Source: Terana coerulea (Eukaryota > Basidiomycota > Agaricomycetes > Polyporales > Phanerochaetaceae). Taken from it: DNA of 64,000 bases. Where the stretch lies: positions 372,001-436,000 of the forward strand of contig JAKOGH010000722.1 in assembly GCA_024811115.1 (NCBI GenBank), read 5' to 3'. Below the pieces are notes generated by a model. It searched no databases. It was given only the letters and a program-made list of their open reading frames with translations, and was not told the DNA's origin. Shown one piece after another: positions 50,430 through 62,219 of the stretch. A program made the position numbers and the translations under genes. Within the stretch, counting starts at the first letter, position 1. Every line of letters starts with the position of its first letter.

Positions 50430-53400
50430 ATGGCGACCTACGACCACTCGAAAGTCGCCCACTTCATCGGTCAGTCCTCACGCGCTTAAGCTTACACTCT
50501 AAGCTAATGAGACTCGTAACGGCACAGGCGGAAATTCCTTAGACAAGGCTCCTACTGGGCCTGTGGCAAGTTTTGTCAAATCCCATGGCGGACACACTGT
50601 CATAACGAAGGTGAGCATATCGCTGTCGTTGGAATGGACGGGAGGGGCTTTTGGGGTTGGGCGGGATGCAGGCGGCGCATGAGGCATGGGCGGACGACGA
50701 GAACGACCTCCGTACAGCATCGGCTAAACCTGGTTGCCTTCGAGCGCCTCCTTGACACGTAAAACTGCTCTCTGCACGGACCCGAGTCCTGTGTTCGCTG
50801 TTCGCCCAAGCGGATAGCAGTTAGCACCGAACTGGTTCTCGGAAGGACGCAGAGCTCAATGTCCAGGGTGTAAACCCACCTATGTCTCCTGCGTTGTAGA
50901 TAGCTTGATGGGAATTTTCACTGACGGTTCCTCTTTGCCTAGGTTCTCATAGCAAACAACGGTTCGTCGCCCGCAAACACTTCGAGAGCTGGACTGACGT
51001 CTATAAATTACAGGTATTGCGGCTGTCAAGGAAATCCGTTCGATCCGACAATGGAGCTATGAAATGTTTGGCACAGAACGCGCCGTCGAGTTCACCGTTA
51101 TGGCGACACCGGAAGACTTGAAGGTCAACGCGGAATATATTCGTATGGCCGACCGATACATTGAAGTCCCTGGGGGTACGAATAATAACAACTACGCCAA
51201 CGTCGATCTCATTGTCGACGTCGCCGAACGCGCGGGCGTGCACGCTGTATGGGCCGGATGGGGTCACGCGTCAGAGAACCCCCGCCTTCCCGAGACTCTG
51301 GCCGCCAACAAGATCGTCTTCATTGGCCCACCGGGCAGCGCGATGCGCAGCCTTGGCGACAAGATTTCCAGCACCATCGTCGCGCAGAGTGCCAATGTGC
51401 CCACCATGCCCTGGTCCGGCACCGGCATCTCGGATACCGTCCTGTCCGAGCAGGGATTCGTCACCGTCGCCGACGACGTCTATCGCAAGGCCTGCGTCAC
51501 TACTGTTGAGGAAGGTCTCGAGCGCGCAGAGGAGATTGGGTGGCCGGTCATGATCAAGGCGTCCGAGGGCGGAGGAGGCAAGGGTATCCGCAAGGTCGAA
51601 GCCCCAGAAGCGTTCAAGAACGCCTTCAATGCCGTCTCTGGCGAGATCCCAGGTGAACTGATTATATCACCACTATTGGGAAACAACTAACATACTTACA
51701 CGCAGGCTCTCCAATTTTCATCATGAAGCTCGCTGGCCAAGCGAGGCACTTGGAGGTCCAGCTGCTGGCTGATCAATACGGCAACGCGATTTCGCTTTTC
51801 GGACGTGATTGCTCCGTTCAGAGGCGGCACCAGAAGATTATCGAGGAAGCTCCGGTCACCATTGCGAAGGAAGACACGTTCGGCGAAATGGAGCGTGCCG
51901 CGGTACGTCTGGCGAAGTTGGTCGGATACGTTAGTGCCGGAACTGTGGAATGTGAGTGGCAAGGGAATTTTGAGTGGATATATGCGTACTAAACGTTGTC
52001 TTCAGATCTCTACAGCCACGCTGATGACGTGTTCCACTTCCTCGAACTGAACCCTCGTCTGCAAGTCGAGCATCCGACGACCGAGATGGTCTCTGGTGTC
52101 AACCTTCCCGCCGCTCAGCTTCAAGTCGCCATGGGCATCCCCCTCCACCGTATCCGACACATCCGCCAGCTCTACGGCGTCGACCCGCACGGCTCGTCCG
52201 AGGTCGACTTCGACATGGTCAACCCCGACGCCAGCAAGCTGCAACGCCGGCCGCGCCCCAAGGGCCACGTCGTCGCAGTCCGTATCACCGCCGAGAACCC
52301 CGACGCCGGGTTCAAGCCCTCGTCCGGTGCACTCCAGGAGCTCAACTTCCGCTCGAGTACAAACGTGTGGGGATACTTCTCCGTCGGTACCGCGGGAGGT
52401 CTGCATGAGTTTGCGGACTCGCAATTTGGTCATATTTTCGCATACGGCGAGGACCGAGGCGAGAGTCGCAAGAACATGGTTGTCGCACTCAAGGAGCTTA
52501 GCATTCGTGGCGACTTTAGGACGACCGTCGAATACCTCATCAAGCTATTGGAGTTGCAGGCGTTTGAGGAGAACACTATCACTACCGGTTGGCTGGACTC
52601 GCTCATCAGCGAGAAACTCACCGCAGAGCGTCCAGATGCCACTCTGGCAGTTATTTGCGGTGCCGCGACGAAGGCGCATCTCGCGTCTGAGGCAAGCTGG
52701 GGCGAGTACAAGCGCATTCTTGACAAGGGTCAGGTGCCGTCGAAGGACGTCCTCAAGACCGTGTTCGGCATCGACTTCATCTACGAGAATACCCGTTACT
52801 CCTTCACCGCGACCCGTTCCTCGATGACGCTATGGACTTTCTACCTCAACGGCGGGCGTACGCTCGTTGGTGCGCGGCCCCTTGCCGACGGCGGCCTCTT
52901 GGTGTTGCTCGACGGCAAGAGCCACTCGGTGTACTGGCGTGAGGAGGTCGGCGCTCTGCGTGTCATGGTAGACCAGAAGACGTGCCTGATTGAGCAGGAG
53001 AACGACCCGACGCAGCTGCGCAGTCCCTCTCCCGGTAAGCTCATCAGGTTCCTCGTGGACAGCGGTGACCACATCCAGGCCGGTGAGCCGTACGCTGAGA
53101 TTGAGGTTCGTCTATTTTGTGCCAATAGCGTGTATGCAAGCTGATGACGAGCAATGCGTCTCCAGGTCATGAAGATGTACATGCCTCTTGTGGCTTCCGA
53201 GGACGGCATCGTCCAGTTTGTCAAGCAACCCGGTGTCAGCCTGGAACCTAGCGACATTCTTGGTATTCTTACTCTTGACGACCCCGCTCGTGTCAAGCAT
53301 GCCAAACCCTTTGAAGGTCTACTACCAGCAATGGGTAACCCAGCCGTTACCGGGTCCAAGCCCCATCAGCGCCTCGCGTACAACATGGGCATCCTCAACG

Positions 53401-56400
53401 ACATTCTCGACGGCTTCGACAACCAGGCGATCATGGCATCAACGCTCAAGGACCTGCTCACCGTCCTCAACGACCCGGAGCTGCCGTTCTCGCAGACGTC
53501 GTCCGTACTCGCGGCCCTCTCGGGGCGCATGCCACAGAAGCTCGAAGACGCAATTCGCGCGACGATCGAGGCCGCAAGGGCGAAGGGCGAGGGCGTCGAG
53601 TTCCCGGCGTCGCGGATCAAGCGCATCCTCGAGCAGTTTGAGCAGGACAACGTGCGCCTCCAAGACCGCGCGATGTTCCACACGCAGCTTGCGGCCGTTT
53701 TCGACGTCGTCGAGCGCTTCCAGGGCGGGCTGAAGCTGCACACGGTCGAGACGCTTGCGGCGCTGCTCGCAAAGTACGAGCAGACGGAGAAGCTTTTCGG
53801 CGGCAGCATCGAGGCGCGGGTGCTCATGCTTCGCGAGGAGCACAAAGACAACCTCGACAAGGTCGCGGGGCTTGTACTGAGCCATATCATGGCGAACCGC
53901 AAGGGGAAGCTCGTGATGGCCATCCTGGATCATGTGAAGAATAGCGGATCGACCGTGAGCAACCCGGACAGCAAGCTCTATCAAGCATTGCAGGGCCTTG
54001 CGAGCTTGGAGAACAGGTGCGTTTGCATGCATTGATGGAATGTGAAGACCACACTGACAAGCGGTTGGGAATAGGTCGTCTACTCAGGTCGCTCTGAGGG
54101 CCCGGGAGGTGCTCATTGCGTGCCAGATGCCGTCGTACGACGAGCGGAAGACGCAGATGGAGAGCATCTTGAAGTCGTCGGTCACGAACAGCTACTATGG
54201 CGAGCAGGGCGCAGATACCAGGTACGTTTTTGCACGTATTATGCAAGGTAACGCATTGATCGTCTTGTTAGGGTTCCTTCAACTGAGGTGCTACGCGAGC
54301 TTGTCGACTCGAGATACACTGTATACGATGTCCTCCCAACCTTCTTCAGCCATAATGACCCCTGGGTGTCGCTGGGTACGCCTATGACCGGTTGTTGCTC
54401 GATGGTTTGAGCTGACATCTCAAATAGCCGCTCTCGATGTCTACGTGCGTCGCGCTTACCGCGCGTACTCTCTTCTATCAATCGACTACGAGGAAGCGGA
54501 CAACTTGGACGACAGTGACAACCCCAGTGCAGTTTGGTGGAGATTTAACCTAGGCCAGTCGCGTTCACCTCCAGCAACGCCCATGATCCGCAGGGAGTAA
54601 GTCCAGGATTTTTGCACTGCGCCAGTCGAATAGGTCTTAACAGAAATTACTTAGAGAGCCTCCTCGTCGGCAAGCATCCGTGAGCGACCTGAGCTATGTT
54701 CTCAACAGTCAGCAGAAGCAACCTCTCCGGACTGGCTCACTCGCATCCTTCTCGGACTTCGCCAGCCTATCTCGCGGGTTCAACCGCATCGCAGAGATGC
54801 TCCCCACCTTCGATGCCTCCGAGTACCGCCAGCGCTATGGCGACAACCAGCCGCCAAATGTCCTCTACTACGCCTTGCGAATCTTCGATCCCAAGAACGA
54901 CATGAGCGAAGGCGAGTGGTACAAGAAGATCATCGAGCTCGTTAACAGTAAGAAGGCGGTGCTCACTCAGCGCGGCGTGCGTCGTGTCTCCATCCTCATC
55001 TGTCGTCCTGGCCAGTACCCGTTGTATTTCACCCTGCGCGAGATGGGCGGCAACTGGGACGAGGAGCAGGCGATTCGTCACATCGAGCCCGCGCTTGCGT
55101 TCCAACTTGAGCTCAGCCGTCTCTCCAACTACCACCTCACGCCGTGCTTTACCGACAGCAAGCAGCTGCACATATATCACGCTGTCGCGCGCGAGAACCA
55201 GCTTGACAACCGGTTCTTCATCCGTGCCCTCGTTCGTCCTGGGCGCATCCGTGGCAACATCAACATGGCGCAGTACCTCATCTCCGAGACAGATCGCCTC
55301 GTTACCAGCATCCTCGACGCTCTCGAGCTCGTCAGTGCGAAGCAGCGCAACGCCGATACGAACCACATCTTCATCAACTTCATCTACAACTTGTCTGTCA
55401 CCTACGAGGACGTGCTCGAGGCCATCTCTGGCTTCGTCGAGCGGCACGGCAAGCGACTGTGGCGTCTGCACGTCACCGGCTCGGAGATCCGCATTGTGCT
55501 CGAGGACAACGAGGGCAATGTCACGCCCTTGCGCTGCGTCATCGAGAATGTCTCCGGCTTCATCGTCAACTTCCATAGCTACCAGGAGATCACCACGGAC
55601 AAGGGCACGACCATCCTCAAGTCCATCGGCGAGAAGGGACCGCTGCACATGCAGCCTGTGCACTACGCATACCCCACCAAGGAGTCGCTCCAGCCAAAGC
55701 GGTACCAGGCCCACGTCATCGGCACGACCTACGTCTACGACTTCCCCGAGCTGTTCTCGAAGGCCCTTAGCAATGTCTGGCAGAAGGCCAAGCGTCTTCG
55801 GCCGTCGTTGTCCCTGCCGAAGAAGGTGCTCGAGTCGAAGGAGCTGATCATGGACGAGAACGACCAGCTACAGGAGCTCGACCGTGCGCCGGGCAACAAT
55901 AGTTGCGGTATGGTCGGCTGGGTCTTCACCCTCAGGACGCCCGAGTACCCGCAAGGTCGCCGTATCGTCGTGATCGCGAACGACATCACCTACAAGATCG
56001 GCTCCTTCGGTCCTGAAGAGGACCAGTTCTTCTACCTTGCATCTGAGTACGCTCGCGACCATGGCATGCCCCGCGTCTACCTCTCGGCGAACTCTGGCGC
56101 TCGCATTGGCCTCGCCGAAGAGGTCATGAACCTGTTTTCCTGCGCGTGGAACGATGCTGCTCATCCGGAGAAGGGCATCGAATACATCTACCTCACCCAC
56201 GAGAACTTCCTCAAGCTCCAGGAGAAGGCGGCGACGTCTGTTCGTACCGTCGAGATCGAGGTTGGGGGCGAGCGCCGCCACAAGATCACCGACATCATCG
56301 GTATGCAAGACGGCCTCGGTGTCGAGTGTCTCAAGGGCTCCGGTCTGATTGCTGGTGAGACTTCGCGGGCGTACGACGACATCTTCACCATCACCCTCGT

Positions 56401-58062
56401 CACGGCGCGGTCGGTCGGTATCGGCGCTTACCTCGTTCGTCTCGGGCAGCGCGCTGTTCAGGTCGAAGGCCAACCCATAATCCTTACTGGCGCTTCCGCA
56501 CTCAACAAGGTTCTCGGTCGTGAGGTCTACACCTCGAACTTGCAGCTTGGCGGCACCCAAATCATGTACAAGAACGGCGTGTCCCACCTTACCGCAAGCA
56601 GCGACTTGGAGGGCGCGACGCACATCCTTCAATGGCTGTCGTACGTACCTGAGATCAAGGGCAGTCCCCTTCCCGTTCTGGAGACTGGCGACACCTGGGA
56701 TCGTGACATCGGCTACTACCCACCGAAGGGCCCCTACGATCCGAGATGGTTCATCGAGGGCAAGACCGACGAGGCGACAGGCGACTATTTGTCCGGCTTC
56801 TTCGACAATGGAACGTTCCAGGAGACTCTCAGCGGTTGGGCCCAGACGGTCGTTGTCGGCCGTGCCCGCCTTGGCGGCATCCCCATGGGTGTCATCTCTG
56901 TTGAGACTCGCACCATTGAGCGCATTGTTCCCGCCGACCCCGCCAACCCGACGTCGTTTGAGCAGCGCATCATGGAAGCTGGGCAGGTCTGGTACCCCAA
57001 ACTCGGCGTACAAGACGGCCCAGGCGATCTTCGACTTCAACCGGGAGGGCCTCCCGTTGATCATCTTCGCGAACTGGCGAGGGTTCTCCGGAGGTCAGCA
57101 GGACATGTACGACGAGATCCTCAAGCAGGGCTCCAAGATCGTCGACGGCTTGTCCAGCTACAAGCAGCCCGTCTTCGTCTACATCGTGCCCAACGGCGAG
57201 CTTCGCGGCGGAGCCTTCGTCGTCCTGGATCCCTCGATCAACTCGGCGCAGATGGAGATGTACGCGGACGAGGAGGCCCGCGCTGGTGTCCTCGAGCCCG
57301 AGGGTGTCGTCGAGATCAAGCTGCGTCGCGACAAGATCCTCCGCCTCATGGAGCGCCTCGACCCGACGTATGCATCCCTGAAGAAGGACAGCACGGACAC
57401 CGCATCGTCAGCTGAGGAACGTGCCGTCGCAATCGAGGAGCTCGACAGGCGTGAGCAGCTGTTGCAGCCCGCCTACAAGCAGATCGCACTGCTCTACGCA
57501 GACCTTCATGAGTGAGCCTATTATCGCTTCGTTGTCATGCGCTTTACTGACGAATCTACTAGTCGTACTGGCCGAATGGAGGCCAAGGGCTGTGCCAAGT
57601 CAATGGTGTGGAAGGACGCTCGTCGTCGCTTCTACTGGGCCTTGCGCTCGAAGGTCGCTTGGTCATCGGCCATGGCGACGCTTGCGGACGCAAGTCCTGG
57701 CTCCGCCGTGGAGTACCGGACGGGCTTGCTGCAAAACCTCGCGCAGGTCAACGATCAGACCGACAGCCGTCAAGCCGCCGAGTCCCTCGAGTCCTTGGAC
57801 CTCACTGCCACAGCCGCGCAGCTCAAGGCGGACCACCTTATGCGGAGCATGCTGGCGCTCGCACAGGAGGATCGCAAGGCGACCATCGACGGTCTCATCC
57901 GTCTTGTGAATAACCTGGAAGATGAGGAGAAGGCTGCGCTCATCAACGCTCTGCAAAACTCGACACGGTCACCAGGTACGTTTTCGAGCTTAATCTCACT
58001 GGAGATATCATCCTAATTATCTTGCATGTTTAGGCCCACCGTCATACTCCAATGCTTCATAG
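50430..58062 (+). CDS. ACC1: Acetyl-CoA carboxylase (multifunctional, fatty acid synthesis)
   Basis: Cytosolic enzyme of about 2,200 residues making malonyl-CoA. A 40-nt first exon ([13 protein letters not shown]) is followed by [20 protein letters not shown] and a 332-nt intron (50611-50942). The biotin carboxylase part has [20 protein letters not shown], the ATP-grasp loop [15 protein letters not shown] and [20 protein letters not shown]. The biotin carrier site is EVMKMYMPL, its Lys being the biotinylated residue, just after an intron near 53165. The central regulatory domain follows. The carboxyltransferase part runs from about 55900 ([57 protein letters not shown]). The last exon ends GPPSYSNAS. 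At 56995-57001 (CCCCAAA) one extra base breaks the frame: WYP must join [14 protein letters not shown]. The protein is otherwise complete, so an assembly indel is very likely. Confidence 0.95.
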
Positions 58063-58652
58063 ATCGCTTTGTTTCTGTCGACGTCGTTTGCTATCGTGCT
58101 CCGGACATCCCTCTCGTATGTAATGGCTGTATAATCTCTGTAACGCTTTCTACTTTTCTCGTACCTCCCGCTTACGCTTTGTAATTGGTTTTCAACATGA
58201 TCAATCAGATGTTAGTCCTCGACTTCCAGGGATTCAGCGCAATGTTAGATCGTGTTATCTGAACTTCAAGCTTCAAGTCGAAATCGTCAGTGGCTTCGCT
58301 GCATCTTCGGGTGAAGCAGTCGGCTTGCAAGTGGCCACATCTTTCTCTGGCGTTTTCTAAAACTTCTCGCTAGATGAAGAGGCGCATCCTATGCGTTTCA
58401 TAATGACTGTCAAAGCAATGGGCATGCCCGCCACCTTGTGGTGTGGGAATGGGAAAGCATCCGAGGCACGTCGTCTACATTGCGAAATGATCTCACATGT
58501 CTGTAGCTCGATAAAGGCAAGATTACATGCATCGAAAGGCTTTAGCATCTCTTTCCGGAGACGTAGGCCAATGCAAGATCATTCTTGTTCTACGGCAGTA
58601 TTCCGAATGGCATTGCATTAGACTTGCATTACTAGCAGCTTATCCTTATGGT
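58063..58652. other. Convergent intergenic region
   Basis: Contains the ACC1 3' UTR (T-rich at about 58140-58200) and the 3' side of MGQYW copy B, with a diverged motif copy at 58434-58451. No gene is seen. Confidence 0.5.
58434..58451 (+). repeat. Copy 4 (diverged) of the recurring motif
   Basis: CCTTGTGGTGTGGGAATG differs from the 18-bp consensus at two positions. It lies about 200 bp beyond the stop of copy B, but in the orientation opposite to that gene, unlike copies 3 and 5. Confidence 0.45.
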
Positions 58653-59824
58653 CTAGTCAAATGCACCGAACGTAATTTCCCGCCATAGAGGGTCCACAAA
58701 GTTCGAGACATTCTCCGTAACGTTCTTCCAAGCTGTATCTGGATCGAGCCTGTCGATGGCCACGACCTCAAAAGCATCCCCAGCCCAAGGACCCTTGACC
58801 AGGGTGCTCGTATCACCGCGGTATATCCCGCAGTCTCTGTTGGAAGACCAGCAAATCTGCGAGAGAAAGACCTGTCCGAGGGTGATGAAGAAGCTGCAAT
58901 CGGCGGCGGCGGGTGCTGGGAGACGCTCCACCAACGCCATCATGTCGTCTAAGCTGACATATTCACCCTTGGATAGGTTCGCCAGCGCCATTCTCTTCAT
59001 CTCATTATGCCGGACCTCGATCTTGTAGACGCCTTCCACGAGCCGATTGAGCTTGGTCCGGTCGGATAGCGTGAGCGCACCCTTGTACTTGTCTCGAATG
59101 CGATCCGCAAGCTTGCGCGCAATGAACGGTTTGCGCGGGACTTTGTATGTAGCGTGCGCAAACGATGCAAGGTTAGAGCCGGGGTAGTCGCTCGATTTGT
59201 GCCAATCGTCCAGGCAATGCTTGATGCTGTGCGGCAGATCGCTTTCCTCGGTGCGGTCGCCGAGACAGATGACTCGCTTTCCCGCCCAAGGTGCCAGCTT
59301 CGACATGACTCGACGGTAGACATGTTCCTCGCCCACAGATCCGAGGTACTTGTCGGAAACGCAGAAGGAGATGAGGTCGGTGAGGAAGTATATCCCCCGA
59401 GCTATTGCGTGGATGAGCTCTACTGGAAGGTTGAGGATCGCGGGAACCGCATTGGTATTAACGCGTTTAGTCGTCTTGTATTCACATTGAGACCTACGAA
59501 ACACACTCTATGAGTATAAATCAGACAATTACGAATACTGGTGGCACATACCAGTCGGCGAATGGACATGGAAGGCCCGCACATGTTGGTTTGGTGAACA
59601 AATCCAGTATTTCTCGGAGGTCATAATCGCAAAAAAAGAACGTCCCGAGTGTAGGATTGGGCTCCTCTTCAACACCACCATCGTCATCATCATAGACCAA
59701 AACAGGCCATTTCTGTTTTGTTTCGACGTTGAGACTGTCAGAAACAAAGAACTCAGTAAGAAGCAGTATGGCTACCAAGATATGAGAAACACTTGACAAC
59801 TTACATCCTCCAGGATTGATGCAT
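58653..59824 (-). CDS. MGQYW/WAGD F-box-like family protein, copy B (intact)
   Basis: Intact member of the family. Exon 1 from the ATG at 59824 encodes MHQSWR. A GTAAGT intron leads to ILNVETKQKWPVLVYDDDD and GTFFFCDYDLREILDLF, ending at PFADW. An intron at the same place as in copy A joins W to SQCEYKTTKRVNTNAVPAI. Then come the F-box-like LNLPVELIHAIARGIYFLTD; KLAPWAGKRVICLGDRTEES (the WAG motif); LANLSKGEYVSLDDMMALV; VFLSQICWSS; KGPWAGDAFEVVAIDRLDPD; and the end FVDPLWREITFGAFD. It is quite diverged from copies A and C, which resemble each other more. Function unknown. Confidence 0.75.
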
Positions 59825-60285
59825 ATTTGGCAGAAGATATAGAGGTCTGTGCTGAAATTTTAAGGAGCCAGACGCAGGAGTGAAAGGGATATTGAGGCGC
59901 GGCCCTGTAGATGCGATGAGTCATGACTCATTGCATGAATTGGCGGGACCGAGAGAAAAGAGATGCTTACAATGACTGATATGATGCCAACAGATTTCAT
60001 TACACTAACTGGAGGAGTAATCAATGGTCTACTATACTATTAACAGTGTATCGAGACGTATGAAATTGAAGCGCTGCTTGACTCCGAGTCGATACGGACG
60101 ACGTGATGAGGCGCCACCACGAAAGCAACATTCCCACGCCACAAAGCAGCTCAGGTCTCCTATGTAGAGGCTCGACGCGGGCCAATACATATGTGAAGCG
60201 AGTCACGAACACACAAAAATATTTTCCGCAGTGATGTTCGAAATGCTGTAGCACCATGCTCCGCAGTTGACCATACATGTCAAGC
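59825..60285. other. Intergenic between copies B and C
   Basis: About 460 bp on the shared minus-strand side: promoter of copy B and 3' flank of copy C. It includes one motif copy at 60129-60146. Confidence 0.5.
60129..60146 (-). repeat. Copy 5 of recurring motif CTTTGTGGCGTGGGAATG
   Basis: An exact copy on the minus strand, 140 bp after the end of copy C and in the same orientation as that gene, as for copy A. Confidence 0.6.
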
Positions 60286-61440
60286 TCAGTCATCTAGAGT
60301 GCAGCGGTCCGCTTCGAAAATCTCACGCAACCATAGAATTGCCTCCTCCGTAATATCCTTCCAGTCGATGCCACTCTTCATCTGCTCGCGTACTGTGACC
60401 TCGATGGAATCGCCGGCCCAAGTCCCACTGCAGAGCCTTGTAGAAATGCTGTGTGGCATGTTGCATGCGTCCGAGTCATCGGTCGACCAGCATATGCGAG
60501 ATAACAAAATAGTTCTAGGTCAACCGCCGTCGCAAGGTCCGGCGCGCTGTCAGTGCGCTCGCTGAGCTCGCCCACGGCGTCACCTCTGACATACTCGCCC
60601 TTCGAGAGATTGCACAGTACAAGGGACTCTTCTTTAGGGTAGGGGATATTCAGAAACAGGGTCTTCAAGAATGCGTTAAGATTTCTTGTGTCCGTCTGCG
60701 ATAGCTGCCGTCCCCGCTTGTACACGAAGTGCTGTCAAATTCTGGCACGCACGGAGGTCCATGAGGTACGATCGCTAGCGCGTCTCCTGTACATGTCATA
60801 GATGATGTCGGAAAAACAGGGCAAGTCTTCATTCCCGCGCTCGCCATGGCCGTACTCCTTCAATTGGTACCGTATTTTGGGCTGAACCGACTCCGGAAAG
60901 CTAGCATTGGTGGTGTTTTCCCCAAAGCATAAAATGCGCGAGCCTGCCCACGGTGCGATGCTCGTCGTCAGAAGCTTGCGTAAGCGATAGTGGCCAGCGG
61001 CGCCTAGAATGTCGTGAGCCAATCCCAGGGAAATACAGTCATGGAGATCGTCAACAGCCTCAAAACCTGCATGTATGAGCTCTGTGGGGAGAGTGGTGAT
61101 TGGGGAGGCCGTTGTGGCAAGCTTGAGACCGAGAAGATTGCTCCGAAGAGGCCCAAGGCCACACTACAGTCAACCGTGAGTCCCTCAGCACGTCGTCCTT
61201 CTGTACGCACCAGAACTGTACACCTGTCCAGTCAATACACCGGCTTAGATTGAAGAGGTTCACAAGCACTCCTTTAGTGTCCCAAAAGCTTTCGCCCATT
61301 TTTCCGCCGAACGCGGGACCCTGCTCTCTTGAGTCTAAATTTACGCTAAGTGGCACGGGCCGACGGTTTAGTAATAACGCGGAGCACTTGAACATGGTCA
61401 AGCGAAGTTTGTGAGCTTACAGAAGAAAGTATTGCCCCAT
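60286..61440 (-). pseudogene. MGQYW/WAGD family copy C, probably degenerate
   Basis: Closely related to copy A. Exon 1 from the ATG at 61440 gives MGQYFL, then VNLDSREQGPAFGGKMGESF ending GVQFW. The next exon would begin PLRSNLLGLKLATT, but the acceptor that reads CCCTAG in copy A is CCTTGG here (GG at 61053-61054), and the next AG upstream is out of frame. Then follow LPTELIHAGFEAVDDLHD, APWAGSRILCFGENTTN, a TGA in frame after VRARI (60735-60737), and LCNLSKGEYVRGDAVGEL. A one-base loss comes near 60515, between VDL and LLSRICWSTD. The end is GTWAGDSIEVTVREQMKSGI and TEEAILWLREIFEADRCTLD. The frameshift alone could be an assembly error, but with a lost splice site and a stop, decay is more likely. 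Confidence 0.62.
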
Positions 61441-61494
61441 GAAAGAATAGTTGAAGCTTCAGTGTTGAATGCAGCAGAGTGGAAGTACTGTACT

Positions 61495-61871
61495 AATTCG
61501 ATTAACCCGGCGGCGGGTGTGACGCGTGATGAGACCATGTTGTCTCGGAGAAGCGGCAGGGTGGCTTGTGATGCGTGACGGAGTACCAAATAGGCGGGAG
61601 GCCACCAGCGGTGGGGTGGCATATTGTACTGTTGTTTCATTGTTTATGACTATCTAGTTGCGAACAATGCTCAGTACGAGATCAATAGCGGAACAGAGAA
61701 ACTTCTTAGTTCTCACACCTTGGAATTGTGCGGCGCCGCAGGCCCCAAAAATGAGCTATAAATCAAAATTTCAGTATCGCCTCTGGGAGCAGGCGGAAGC
61801 CTCTGTGACGCGTGATGAAGCGTTGAGCCGGCGGGCCTTGTGACGCGTGATGTTGCCGGGTTAATCGAATT
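61495..61871. mobile_element. Inverted-repeat element with internal direct repeats
   Basis: A perfect 17-bp inverted repeat, AATTCGATTAACCCGGC, bounds a 377-bp segment (61495-61511 and 61855-61871). Inside, TGTGACGCGTGATG occurs three times (about 61518, 61804 and 61840), with a variant near 61565. No protein is encoded. It lies 55 bp upstream of copy C and ends four bases before the next element. Clear target-site duplications were not seen. Confidence 0.6.
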
Positions 61872-61875
61872 CGTA

Positions 61876-62217
61876 AGGTAGACCTACGCGAATTCCGACT
61901 ACGTCACGTGCATGAGCGCCGTCACGCTTGGCTAGTGAAAAACTGTGCAAAAGGAACTCCTCCATGACCATTAGAGTAGGCGAAAACTGTATCTAGTCAA
62001 TATTTGGTATGGTTCATATGTATATTTGACAAGTCAAACATCTGGAAATTTCTGAATATGGAAGGAGGAGTATATATTTTAGTACCAGAAACACTGGCAG
62101 AACGCCTACATGGTAATAAGCGACCGGGACTTAGTGACACAAGTCCGCTGCTTTCCGGGGCATGCACGTGATGGTCACAGTGTGACGAGAGCTGCTGGAA
62201 TTCGCGTAGGTCTACCT
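61876..62217. mobile_element. MITE with 21-bp terminal inverted repeats and TA target duplication
   Basis: A perfect 21-bp terminal inverted repeat (61876-61896 and 62197-62217; outer end AGGTAGACCTACGCG) encloses 342 bp, flanked on both sides by TA (61874-61875 and 62218-62219). That is the signature of Tc1/mariner-type insertion. Further in, TCACGTGCATG appears in inverted orientation near both ends. There is no transposase, so it must be non-autonomous. Confidence 0.75.
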
Positions 62218-62219
62218 TA

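Noticed and set aside
54767..55714. 315-codon minus-strand frame
   Set aside because: Exact antisense of the ACC1 coding exon; a by-product of GC-rich codon use.
55868..57064. 398-codon minus-strand frame
   Set aside because: Antisense shadow of the ACC1 carboxyltransferase exon.
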